Below, piece after piece: positions 21,900 through 33,676 of a stretch of DNA of 64,000 nt. The translations under genes were made by a program, and so were the position numbers. The stretch's first letter is position 1; each line of letters opens with the position of its first letter. The notes beneath the pieces were generated by a model. That model did no database searches and was not told the DNA's origin. It saw only the letters and a list, made by a program, of their open reading frames with translations. The DNA comes from Diplosphaera chodatii (taxonomy: Eukaryota; Chlorophyta; Trebouxiophyceae; Prasiolales; Stichococcaceae): positions 868,001 to 932,000 of the forward strand of contig JAALGY010000032.1 in assembly GCA_032358165.1 (NCBI GenBank). The letters run 5' to 3'.

Positions 21900-24800
21900 A
21901 TGTCGTCTGTAAAGGCTCTAAACCCCAAGGCGGAGGTAATGGGCCGCTCCGCTGCGCTATTCATGAACATCAATGCGGCGAAAGGGCTGCGTGATGTCAT
22001 GAAGACGAACCTGGGGCCAAAGGGCACGATCAAAATGCTAGTGGGTGGAGCCGGAGGTAAGGTTGGAAGCATGTGCAGCAATGCAACATGTATTGTCGGC
22101 TTCCGACATCTTCACGAACTCGTGACGACACATGCCTTCGCTTCGATTCACATGCGTGCGCGTAACCCCACAGTAACAGGTGATCGCTGCAACACTTCAT
22201 GCGGTTTTCCGTCTGTGTTTGCAGACATCAAGCTCACGAAGGACGGCAACGTGCTACTGCGGGAGATGCAGATCCAGAACCCGACAGCGGTCATGATTGC
22301 CAGGACAGCTGTGGCCCAGGATGACACCAGCGGGTGAACCGGACAGCCTGTGCACAAGCAGCGCAAAGCAGGCTGAGGTCTTACCGCCGGACGGACGGGA
22401 CGGATGGATTGTCAACAGCATGAAGTAGAAAGCACAGCAGTTGCATGCCTTGCTTGACAGCGCTCTGTGGCTGGGTTGCAGCGATGGCACCACGTCCACT
22501 GTGCTCTTCATCGGCGAGCTCATGAAGCAGGCAGAGCGGTACCTGGGCGAGGGGCTGCACCCGCGCATCATCGTTGACGTGAGCGGTGCAGCGCCGCACG
22601 CCCGACGAGTTGCATGGCAGTGCGCCCTTCCGGCAGGGCATACTCATGCTGCTGCACTGTGTGCACATGCGGCTGAGCTGCATGTCGATGAGCTGGCAGC
22701 ACGCCTGGTGCAGGGCTACGACCTGGCGCGCAAGGCGGCGCTGGAGTTCCTGGAGACCTTCAAGCAGAGCGTCGACCCCGGCGACCGGGAGGTGATGCGC
22801 TGCGTGGCGCGCACCAGCCTCACCACCAAGCTGGCGCAGGTGTGCTGCTATTCACTTTGTTTTGTTGAGTTTGAAAGTGCAACATTAGGCCGCAGCCGGC
22901 GCAGCATGTGGCGGCTCAATGCAAGCCGTATGCACTTGAGATTCTCGCCCAAACCCTCGGTGCATGGTGGGAAACGTTTGTGAGACTTCCGGCTTCGCAG
23001 GCGATGGCGGATCGGCTGACGGACATTGTGTGCGATGCGGTGCTCACCATCCGCAAGCCGGACGAGCCCATCGACCTGTACATGGTGAGCGCCTATCCTC
23101 ACAGCATTACAATGGGAGTCGTCAGCGCTGCCATCACATGCCCAGCGGAGGCTGCGGCAGTGGCGAGGCACCTTTGGCAGGGAGGATTGTGTTACCTGAT
23201 GTGGCTGGTGCCCGGCGCAGGTGGAGATCATGCACATGAAGCACAAGCTGGACAAGGACACGCGGCTGGTGAAGGGGTTGGTGCTGGACCACGGCAGCCG
23301 CCACCCCGACATGCCCAAGCACCTGGAGAACTGCTTCGTGCTGACCGCCAACATCAGCCTGGAGTACGAAAAGTCCGAGGTGGGCTCCTGCAGCAACCAT
23401 GCTTGTGGTCGAGTCCTGCCGCCGGCCATGCCATGCAGGAAATGTGCAACCAGCGCATGTGGCCCTTGAACTCAGCATCCGTTCTGCATCTTGACGGTTG
23501 AGGGCCATGGTTCTGCAGGTGAACTCGGGCTTCTTCTACAGCAGCGCAGAGCAGCGGGAGCGGCTGGTGCGCGCCGAGCGGCAGGTCACCACCGAGCGGG
23601 TGCAGAAGATCATCGATCTCAAGCGCGAGGTGGGCGCCGGCCATGCTAGCGGGCTTGCATGGGGTCTGTTGAACCACCAAGGTCTACGCACGTTGGCAGG
23701 TCGCGCAACACGGCCAAGTCATGCAGCGGCGCATGCAATGGTCTGTGTTCTGGAGGGTGCTGCTTGCAGGTGCCTGTAGCTCCGTGGCACCATCTGTCAG
23801 CCTGAACAGCCTGAGGGGGCCTGGGAGCCTGACACGTCGAGCTGTGATGTGTCGCCGCGGGCAGGTGTGCGACAGCCCGGAGAAGTCGTTCGTGCTGATC
23901 AACCAGAAGGGCATCGACCCCATGTCCCTGGACCTGCTGGCCAAGGAGGGCATCCTGGCGCTGCGGCGGGCCAAGCGCCGCAACATGGAGCGCCTCACCC
24001 TCGCGTGCGGCGGCTTCGCCATCAACAGCGTCGAGGAGCTGGTGCGCCCGCAGAGCAGCCTGAGTTTGACCCCGCTTCAAGCATTGCACGGGTGCAGCAG
24101 CGCCGCCATTGCCATTCCGCTCGGGGGTTCTCCGCCTTTGAAGCTGGGCACGCGGGCCTGCATTGTGTTGTCACAGCAAGACTTGCTGAGTTGCATCATG
24201 TGCTTTATCAGCCGCATCCACTACCGACATCAGCGGGCGCTGCGGCCTGTGCCGACGTCCCATGCTGCTGCCTCAGCTTGCTTATCATTGCTTCCGCTGA
24301 TGGAGAATCAAAGGCAAACTGCGTCCACGAAGCAGGATCACAACAGCAATGTATATGGCGTGCAGGTGCCGGAGGCCCTGGGGTATGCGGGCCTGGTGTA
24401 CGAGCATGTTCTGGGCGAGGAGAAGTACACCTTTGTGGAGGATGTGAAGAACCCGCACTCCTGCACCATCCTCATCAAGGTGCCTGCCTGGGAGCAAAAT
24501 CGGCGTCACAAGCCAGGATGACACACCCTGGTTGTACAACAGTGCAGGACTCGAGCATGGAGGTCTGCAGCCTTTTGATGTCCTGTCGTGGCAGCGTGCA
24601 TGTCTTGTGTGGCCGCCATGGCAGCTAGACACGCATGGCGTCGTCCTCATATATAAAGCGCAGATACCCAACTGCATCGTTGCCCGCCCCTCCAAGGGGT
24701 GCTGAGTACAGCCCACCGCAGATACTGTGTTTATCTGTCGACCTTGCTGCTGTGTGGCGTCTGCCGCTATTGCAGTCGTCGTGCATCTGCAGGGCCCGGC

Positions 24801-25805
24801 GGACCACACGCTGGCGCAGATCAAGGAGGCGATCCGGGACGGGCTGCGGGCAGTGAAGAACACACTGGACGACGGCGCCGTCATTCCGGGCGCCGGCGCC
24901 TTCGAGGTCGCGGCCGCGCACCACCTGCGCACCGCCACCAAGAAGGTGTGAGCTGGACAGGGATGTGTGTGAATGTGTGAACTGAGGTGCCTCCTGAACG
25001 GCAAAATGATAGCGATGGCGGAGCATACACCACCACCTCATCTTGTGCCCTCCGATGTGCATCACGTCAAGGGTGGCAGCAGTTGCGGAACAGGTGGTGA
25101 GGGGGGGTGAGATTTGCTGTGAGGGTGGCCATGCCGCATCCCTATATGTGCTACCAAGACATGCCAGAGTCTGTCAGCCAGGAGCATATGCCGGGCGACC
25201 ACCTGCGCCTGCAGGAGGCCCAGGGGCGGGCCAAGCTTGGGGTGGAGGCGTTTGCAGAGGCGCTGCTGGGCACGCCCAAAACCCTGGCTGAGAACTCGGG
25301 CTACGACGCCCAGGACTCTATCATTGCGCTTCAGGTGCATCCCTCTGGTCGCATCTGTATCAGACTTGTGCACATGTCAGCAGCTACATTTGGGGCTGGT
25401 GCCATGTTGCAGATGCGGAAGGTGCTGCATCCAGTGGTGCTGGTCACGAGCAGCCGAGCGCTGCTTCTCGATTGTGCAGGAGGAGCACGAAAATGGAAAC
25501 GTGGTGGGGCTGGACGTATCGACAGGCGAGCCACTGGACCCGGTGCTGTCGGGCATCTACGACAACTACCTGGTCAAGAAGCAAATCCTGCAGAGCAGCC
25601 CCGTCATTGCATCCCAGCTGCTCCTTGTCGACGAGGTAGGCTATGTGCATTGTTTGTCTGCGTTGCTCGAGTGCACCTCCAAGACTGACAGGCCCTGACG
25701 GCCGTGCATGACGCTGGTTTCCATGCATCGGTTGGCCATACATAAAGCTTTCGCAAGTGCTCGGCACAGGTGATGCGGGCAGGAGTGAACATGAGAAAAG
25801 GATGA
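21900..25805 (+). CDS. CCT6: T-complex protein 1 subunit zeta (CCT6)
   Basis: Subunit of the cytosolic CCT/TRiC chaperonin that folds actin, tubulin and other proteins. About a dozen exons cover the whole protein. The start is [20 protein letters not shown], followed by [20 protein letters not shown]. The ATP-site exon has [20 protein letters not shown], and the junction [19 protein letters not shown] spans the conserved GDGTT motif. Further exons carry [40 protein letters not shown] with [40 protein letters not shown], and [60 protein letters not shown] and [14 protein letters not shown] complete it. The last small exon encodes [11 protein letters not shown] and the stop at 25803-25805. No key residue appears missing. 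Confidence 0.97.
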
Positions 25806-26379
25806 TACTAGCTATTGAATGGGTTTCGGGATCTGTGATCAATCTCTGGGTGCAGCAGTGAAGTGACGGCGTGATGATGGCTGTAAGTTGAGGGCTTTGC
25901 CACAGTGCAGTATCATATCAGTAGACGTCTGCCCGTCAGTCCCAAGTCTCGTTACAGATGTATACAAGAAGAAGGTCACTTGCCTACAGTGAGCTCCTCT
26001 GCACAAGTTTGTCCACGAGCACAACCCCACACCAGAAGCAAGAGTCGAGGCAGTTCAAAGAATTGAAAGACGACAAAGCGCCGAGTTCCTCCTAACCTGA
26101 ACCCAATGTGACGGATGTACCAGCTGACACGCCTGTGCCTGATAAGAAAGCGCGGGTTCTGTGTTGCAGTTCAACCATGTTTTGCTGGTTCCGAGTCGCT
26201 ATCTACACCCTGCCATGTCCTCTGCGCTGACGGCTGCCGCTGCTAATTTCCTGTGCTGCTCATCTACTTGCCAATGTTGCGGGCATTGTAGTAGCCAAGG
26301 CCTGCAGGTAGACAGTGCCCAAGTAAGTCATTGCCCTACTGCACTTCGCGTTGCAGTGCAACAGACAAATACAGCAAGA
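25806..26379. other. Convergent spacer downstream of CCT6
   Basis: About 570 bases between the CCT6 stop and the stop of the small secreted protein on the minus strand. No coding or RNA signal was recognised. Confidence 0.5.
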
Positions 26380-27156
26380 TCAGAAGCATTTGGGTGGGTA
26401 GAGTGGCTGAGAGGGTTTTGGTGGAGAAGCATGGGGCCCGTGGCGGTGACGACATGCTACGCTGAGAGGGAACAGATGCAATGCGTCACCATATCCGCCG
26501 ACATAGCCACTATAGCCGCCCATGACAGATTCGGACGAGCCCTTGGGTGGGAGCGGCGGCGGGAGGTTCTGGCCAGACCTGCATATGACGAGCAATCGAA
26601 GCGTCACATCTGTGGTTCTGTACAATGTAAAGGAGAGATGTACCACATTGCACGCAGATTCGGCATTTTACAGCAGTTCATGTTTAGACAGATTTCATCG
26701 GAGCTGTGAAGGCCGCACCCAAGTGGGCCTTGCTGGGTGGCATATCCGGCGTAGCCGACCGGCTGGCTGCCGTAGCCGGTGTAAACACCATAGGTCCAGC
26801 CGTACCTGAATGAGCGGGCAGCCAGTCAGAGCTTACCAACGCCTGAGCACTAGAATGCCACAACCAAACCACTGCATGGCTGCAAGTCAGCTGCGTCGCG
26901 GCGTCTTGGGCGGGTGTCAGGGAACTCACTGGTATGCCGGCGGCGGAGGGGGCGGCGGCGGCGGCGGCGGCGGAGGCGGTGGGGGCGAGGCGTACGTGGG
27001 CATCGCGTATGTTGGCACCGCATATGTGGGCATGCCGTATGTGGGCATCACCATCGTCTGCCGCAGCTGCCGGGCACCCTCGACCTGCTGCAGACCCGCC
27101 AGCAGCACCACAGCCAGAGTCGCAGCGCAGACTGTCCGTGCGGCAATCATCTGCAT
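26380..27156 (-). CDS. Small secreted Pro/Tyr/Gly-rich (cell-wall-like) protein
   Basis: Three exons join in phase: complement(26380..26578, 26719..26805, 26930..27156). A signal peptide (MQMIAARTVCAATLAVVLLA then GLQQVEGA; an alternative ATG at 27150) precedes four MPTY/VPTYA-type repeats and a run of 16 prolines. Tyr/Gly-rich segments follow (YGWTYGVYTGYGSQPVGYAG and MGGYSGYVGGYGD). The tail contains PHASPPKPSQPLYPPKCF. Composition resembles hydroxyproline-rich wall or matrix glycoproteins, with tyrosines available for cross-linking (inference). No family-defining domain is seen. The last exon after YVGGYGD is less certain because its composition changes. Confidence 0.68.
26938..26990 (-). 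repeat. GGC/CCG-rich tract encoding polyproline
   Basis: Simple GGC-type triplets with a few GGA/GGT/GGG variants encode 16 consecutive prolines on the minus strand within the secreted-protein gene. Confidence 0.9.
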
Positions 27157-28343
27157 ACCAGATGGATGTGACTCAGACGCACGTCGGTGCAGCGTAGCAG
27201 GCATCGAGCCGGCACACGGGCACAGCTGTGAGGAAGGTGCGACTGACTCGCTATGGTTGCCGACTAACGACGCTCAGATCTGGGGACACCAAACGATGAC
27301 CCAAATAACCGACAGGATTATGTTTCTGTCTGCTAGATGGGTGCCCGGTGCTGCCGCAAAGCGGTGCACCAGAGATCTGGCGGGTGCGTGTTCGAGGACT
27401 GTGGCTGACCGCGAGAAAATGCTTCAGGCAGGCAAGCAAGTGGCACATTGGCTGATGGTAAATTAGTATCAGCATGACTGCTGAGGCGGTTAGGCATATC
27501 GATTGCTCCCAAGATCACGACATTTCCGAACAACCGACATCAAGACGTGCCGCGCCGAATTGGGCTGCCGAGCGCTGATCTAACGCTGCAGACGTCTTGG
27601 TGCTTTCTCATGTATACTTCAAGCGTCATCAGGCAGACAGCCCCGCTGCAGTCGCCGCGCAGCCCAGGTGCACCTCATCGAAAGGTGGTAAAGAGGGTGA
27701 AGTGTTGAATGAGCAGTTGCCACTACCCTCACCTTGTGATTTCCTTGTGTAGAGTGTAGAAGGTGGTTGGATCCGTGTGATAGCAGGTTGCGTGTGGATG
27801 GATGCTGGCGCGCGAGAGAGTAGGAGGTTTGCGAAGTTGTGAGAGCTGGGGTCAGTTGTGTTGGTGGTTAGGGCCGAGATGAGCCCACATTACTTGTGCA
27901 GGGTTTAGCGCGCCTTATTTCCCGCCAAGAAATGCTAGGTACTGTACACCGGCACTGGAGCTCGTAGCATGCGCTCGTGAGTCGGCACGACATGGTCAAG
28001 AGCACACTATACGTGTGTGATTGCGCAGGTATCATGTACAGCAGGCCGCAGCGCGAAGGGCATCAAGCACTGCATGGCGGATCATCCACTTCAACAGCTC
28101 ACGGTCTGGATCAGGACTGACAGCGGTACTTCCAGCGACTTCCCTGTCAGTCGTCAAGCACAGAATTTGAGCTGAAACGGCGTTGCACGACCCACAGAGC
28201 TGACTCTGATTCAACGAGCCCCGAACTGCTGCACAGCGTCAGGCGCTGGTGACTCCACATCCTACGCAGGCACATCCACGGAGCGATGCAGTCCCAGTGT
28301 GCAACGCCACTGAGCTGCTGCTGCACGTGCATGCTGGCCGCGC
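27157..28343. other. 1.2-kb region without a recognised gene
   Basis: This lies between the secreted Pro/Tyr-rich gene start and the CACTIN stop, both minus strand. It contains no long open frame between about 27550 and 28030, where base composition is less GC-rich. Likely the promoter of the secreted protein plus the CACTIN 3' untranslated region. Confidence 0.45.
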
Positions 28344-31300
28344 TCAACGCCGGTAGCGCGCGCGCTTGAAGTTGAAGTACAGGTGCAGGATGCCCCGCTC
28401 GAAGGTGCTCTTAAAGCCCTTCTTGTGAGAGTACTCCCACTCCTGCAGACCCAAGTCAAGAGCTGTCTGCGACCTGCATTCTGACTAGGCACCCCGAGCA
28501 CCATGACAGCCACGAGCGCCTCCGCATGCAAAATCCTGAGGATGCTGCAGGGCCAGCTGACACAGAACACCCAAATCACGGCAAAGCAAAGCAAACTGAT
28601 TCAGTACCTGCACACTTCATAGGGTGTGCATGTTCAACAGGAGGCAGACGCGTCCAAGGAGGAGGCCACTATTATCCCAGGAAAGGCAGACCCTGCTGCA
28701 GACGCACCTTGTTGACGATGCGGAAGGCAATGTCCTCGTAGGGCGGCCCCGCGTGGAAGCGAAGGATGCAGGTGGCGCCGTCCACCGCGTCCGGGTCCCG
28801 CTCGGCCCCGTACGTCGGCGCCTCGTTCTTGTCGATCAGGTCCGGGAAGAAGATGTTGAACTTGTAGCCCTGCAGGGCGGGGCGACCGGCGGTCAATGGC
28901 TATCACGTGCCCGTCCAAGCATGCCATAGGTTGGCACAGAATCGGCGGGCGCGATGAGATGGTAGTGGCATGTGACCCAAAACAGCCTTTGTAAGTGCAT
29001 GTGCCGTGACGCAGGCCACTGCACCACCCTGCTGGCAGCACCCACAGGCACACTGCAAAAGGCATGGCAGATGAGATGGATGTTCAGGTCAGACCTGCAC
29101 GGTCTTCGGCGGCGGGTTGTCATGGTCGTAGTGCGTCTGGTTGTACTTGTTCCACTCGTACCCCGTGTGTACACGGTTGAAGTACTTTGGCTTCCGTGGC
29201 TTGTACTTCTCGTGCCACCAGAAGACCTGCAGGAGCTCGTGACTGTCACCTGCCGGCGTTGTACAGCTGTGTGGCTCCACTCTCTATCCGAATGTCCTAC
29301 CAAGAAACCAGGGCCTGATGTCCATGCACTTGAGGATGGAGGTTGCAAGGGGTCTTTCGTACGAAGGTGTCACCTGCGACTCAACCTGCACCTCGCCGCC
29401 AAATGCGAGGTCGCCGGCCTCAGCAGCGCTGCCCATGAGACGCTCAGATTGCGCCTTGAACGCACGCTCCGCAGCACTGCACAGGCGCACGCATCACGAG
29501 ATGATTATACATTCCACTGCCCAGCCTTGAAGTCATGCACTGTCTGATTGCCTTGGTAAGCAGGACACAGACATGCTTCGCAGCACTTTCTTCAGCGGCA
29601 GGGATCGTGCTCGGTTATGACTGAAACGAGGAGCAATGGGTGGCACAGCTTATGATCAGATTGCAGCAGCAAAGCTGCATGTGTGCACCGTGAGCTCATC
29701 ACACAGGAGACTGTATAAGCATCCAGTTCAGCTGGACATGAGCGCGAGCGCCGCACCTGTCCGGGGCGGCCTGCCCTGAGCGGAAGGCCTGCTCGCCTGC
29801 CTGGGGCGCTGCATCTGCCAAGTGCCGCATCATGGGGTGCACGCCGCCATGCGCCGCTGCACATGCGCGCAAACCACGTGTCAGCGTGTGCCGCCCGCAC
29901 TAGCATGCAGAACGACAGACAGCACGCCAGCAGGGTGTGCCTCGGCAACTCAACATGCGACGTCGGCGCTGACAAGACGGTGAGAAGGGGTAGAAGGACA
30001 GCTCACAGCTGCGGTCGGACACCATCTGCTGGTACAGGCGGTCGCCGTCAGAGGCGCCGCCACCATCGGCTGCCGCCGCCACCGCTGCCAAGCGATACCG
30101 CTGCGCCTCCTTCTGCTTCACCTGCATCGGCGACACAACAGTTCAGCATGAGCAGCCATCAGCAGCGGGTGGGGCAGCCTGGTGCCTGGCAACGACACCA
30201 ACAAGCAATGTGGCGTACGCGCAGGTGATGTGCCGTGGTGCCTGCCACTGATGCTGCTTGCTGCTGGTATGGGTGTGCTTGACAGCGTCACTGTGAGGTC
30301 GGCTGCGCTCACCTGGGCCCGCATGAGCTCCAGCAGCCGGGAGTCGTCGTCCTCGTGCACGACATCCGCGCCGGGCGGTATCAACGCTGCATCCAGAGGC
30401 TCGGGCGACCACTGCCCGGTGTTCTCCTCCCGCGGCGACCCGCCGTCGTCATCCCAGTCGTCTGCCTCCGACGCAGGGGCCGCGGCGGCAGCCGCATCTG
30501 CGCCCGGAAGCCGCTCGAGCGTCATGAGCGGTGGCATCATGGCAGGAAGCATCAGAGGCAGGGGCAAGCGGTCGATCATGCGCAGTGCACTTGTGCTATC
30601 CAAGCGCCGCAGTGGTGTCAGCATTCAGCAGCGAGGCTGCGATGAACTCGATCCGTGCCTGCATCGTCTGGTGGCCGCGCCAAGCGCTCCAGGGCTGCGT
30701 CCTCGTCCTCCTCTGGCTCGGGCTCCGGCTCCGCGGCACGCTCCGCAGCTGCCTGCCCGTCTGCCGTGGCTGCCGGCTCTGTGGGCAGCGATGCTCCCCC
30801 TGCTTCCCGCTCCTGCGCGCCCAAAGGACTCGTCCGAATCAGGGCGCATGCACAGGTGCCAGCACATGCTGCAGGACGTAGGTGCAAGCATGACAGTGGT
30901 GAACGCCGCTGCGGGGACATGCACAGCGGGTTGCACACAGAAGCCGCGACAGCATATATATGTATATTATATATATTTAGTTATAATTCCGGTTCCAGCA
31001 GGTCCGCACCTCGCGCTCCTCGCGGTCCCAGCCCATCTCGGCGCGCACATCGGTGCCCGCCTCGGCCCGTGCCAGCTGGCCCGCCAGGATGTCGGCATGC
31101 AGCTCCCGCAGCCGCGCCCGGGCCTGCGCGACGAGCGGAGTCGTCACAAGAAACAAGGAGCAGGCTCACGCCTCCAGCACCCGTTCCCATTCGCTTTTCA
31201 CACAGGCGCAGCGGGGTGTTGTGCGGCAGCTGCGTGTTGTGCAGGACGCTGCACCTGCCAGATGCCCAGGCGGCTGAGGACGGTGGTCCAGTACTCCGGG

Positions 31301-33139
31301 TCGGGCACCGCGCCGCTGTCCAGCTGGTCGTTGATGGAGCGCTCCAGGTCCACCAGCTCCCGCCGCGTCTTGCCTGCCGAAACGGGACGGAAGGTGATAT
31401 TCAGGGAGGAGCTGAGAAAGCGCTGGCATGGCATGATGGACCTGCAGCCTGCTGGATGCGCAGTGAGAATGTGCTGCTCCAGCTGGCGGTGGGGTGTCGT
31501 GCCACCCCGACGACGCTGCAGCGCTGCCAGGCACGGCGCCAACTCACCTGCCAGCATGGAGGACACATCAGCGTCCACGGAGGCGTGCCAGCCAGCGTCC
31601 TGACGCTGCAGCTGCGGCGGCGGTGCTTCCCCTCGCACCTGCACGTGTGCAATGAACATTGGTCGCAGACCTGCAAGTCCTGCTCCGCCGCACTGCTGCT
31701 ATTGCACTGACAGGGGACGGTCCATGCAGACACGGCTCATGCACATCGTGAGATCTCCGACCGGTTCTGTCTAGTGAACAAGAGGGCTTGCCCGTGCTCG
31801 GTCGATGTCCTCCTGCCGCTGCGCCTCGGCCAGCTCGTGGCCGGCGACCGTGGCCATCGCATCCCAGAAGTCGATGTGCTGCTGCTCGTACTTGTCGAGC
31901 TCCTGCAAAAGCAATGCAGAGTGCACTGTGAGTTCTGGCAGTCATGGCACCACCCATGTGTAGGGACGCAAATGTGGTATACCAGGCGCACACAGGATTG
32001 TGCTTGCCACTTGCCATGCAACAAGCTCGGCATCCCAGGCAAAGTGCGGCAACAATTTGGCGCACCTGGTAGTCCTGCACATCGTCGGCCAGCCCCCGCA
32101 GCTCTGACAGGGTGAGCGACTTGGCGACCTCGTAGGGGTCGGCGCCATCCGCGTCCACGTCGTCCGGGAAGTACAGGTTGCGCACGATGATGTCGATGGG
32201 CTTGGGCCGCCCCTCGCGCAGCCGCTGCTGCGTCCGCGCCTTTGCTTGCTCCAGGTGGAACTGCACGTGACAAGCACCCGACAGTTGCGGGACGAGGACG
32301 CGCATGGTATAGCGACCCTGCCATCCATGCTGCGTTTGCAATGTTGGCCGAAAGCATACTGCACATCCACATGGTCAAAACCCGTCTTCAGCCCACACGC
32401 GCCTAAGGTGCAGTTAGAAGAAAGTAACGCAGCACTGGAGCATTCATGCGATGCGACATGGCATGCCCACCAGCTCCTCCTTCTTGTCCAGCTCGGCGCC
32501 CTCCGCGATGGCGCGCTCCCGGGCCAGGAACTGCAGCTCCTCCTCCTGCCGCACCTTGTCCAGCTCCCGCTCCTCCCGCCGCCTCTGCACCTTGACGATC
32601 TCCTCCTGCAGAGCCCACCGCAGGGTCGTCATCCACAGCATGCTGTGACACCTCATGTCCCGTCGAACTGGAGTGGTTGTGAAGCGTTCGTCATGCTATC
32701 CATTGGGCATGCACCGCCAGATCACGTCCCTTTGTGTTGACCACGTTTTGAGGCACCAGCATGCTCCCCCTGTTGTCACCTCACGCTGGCGCTGGCGCTC
32801 GCTCTCGGCCTTCTTGGTGAAGTCCTTGATGCTGGCGCCGCTCTGGATGTCCTTCTCGATCTTCTTGCCCCACACGAACCGCTGGGCCGTCGGCTCGCCG
32901 TTGGCCGTCACGGACTTCTTCTTTAGGTGGTCCGCGATGTCTTTGGCCTGGAAGCCGCGATCGCTCGATGAGTTGCTGGGGTACCGGGATGCATGCAGCA
33001 CTGCTTGCCTGCGTGCAGTCTCACACGCAACCACAGGGCGACTCACCATCTTGGTGGCCTTCTTGCGCTTCTTCTCATCGTCCTCCTCACGCTTCCGCTT
33101 CTTGTCCTTGCTGTGCTTCTTGTCTTTCTCTTTGCCCAT
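28344..33139 (-). CDS. CACTIN: CACTIN, spliceosome-associated protein
   Basis: Nuclear protein of the spliceosomal C complex; cactin homologues are needed for accurate splicing. Start MGKEKDKKHSKDKKRKREED at 33139 gives the typical Lys-rich N-terminus. Next come TAQRFVWGKKIEKDIQSGAS, charged coiled-coil exons (EEIVKVQRRREERELDKVRQ), and IDIIVRNLYFPDDVDADG. The cactin mid region follows with LRGLADDVQDYQ, HIDFWDAMATVAGHEL and LVDLERSINDQLDSG. Acidic linker exons lie at 30140-30830. The very conserved C-terminal domain comprises KYKPRKPKYFNRVHTGYEWN KYNQTHYDHDNPPPKTVQ, YKFNIFFPDLIDKNEAPTY and ILRFHAGPPYEDIAFRIVN. It ends ERGILHLYFNFKRARYRR at 28344. The AT-rich run near 30955-30985 lies in an intron. 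Confidence 0.95.
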
Positions 33140-33676
33140 GGCGGCGTGTTACGCCCGCAGAGGGCTGAACGATGATGCAGCACCTACATGCCGCCTACGG
33201 TATCCGCGCCTGTTGCGTTTACTGGTGCACCGCGCTATCCTCTGGCACGTGTAATTGCCTGGGCAAAGGGACTGATGTAGCACCCTGAAGTGCAGGATGG
33301 TGTTGGATGCGGTGCAGTGTCCAGTGCCCGTTGTCGTTGGTCTGTTACTGTGGGGCTGCTGCGCTGCAGAACACGGGTATGAATGGTGAATGACAACAAC
33401 TCAAAAGCCTGCAGCGTTGCAGACTGGCAGTTTCAGGGGCAGTTGCACACAGGCCATGCTGCTTCCAGCAAAACTGGCTTTGATCTGGCGTCATGCCCTA
33501 ACGTTGTTTATCAGTAAGAACTTGCGTCGGAAGCATAGATTGCTCAGCTGCGACAAATGCTATAAGAGCGGGTTGTTACCAGACAAGCAGGAGAGAAGAT
33601 GCAGTGTTCATGTTGCGGGTGGTACTCAGCCTTGCAGGAGCGTTGATGCACTGGTGCTGTGAACCCTTGCTTCACG
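33140..33676. promoter_or_regulatory. Divergent intergenic region CACTIN / GPATCH8-like
   Basis: About 540 bases between opposite start codons of two genes linked to splicing, so a candidate bidirectional promoter. No specific element was identified. Confidence 0.45.
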
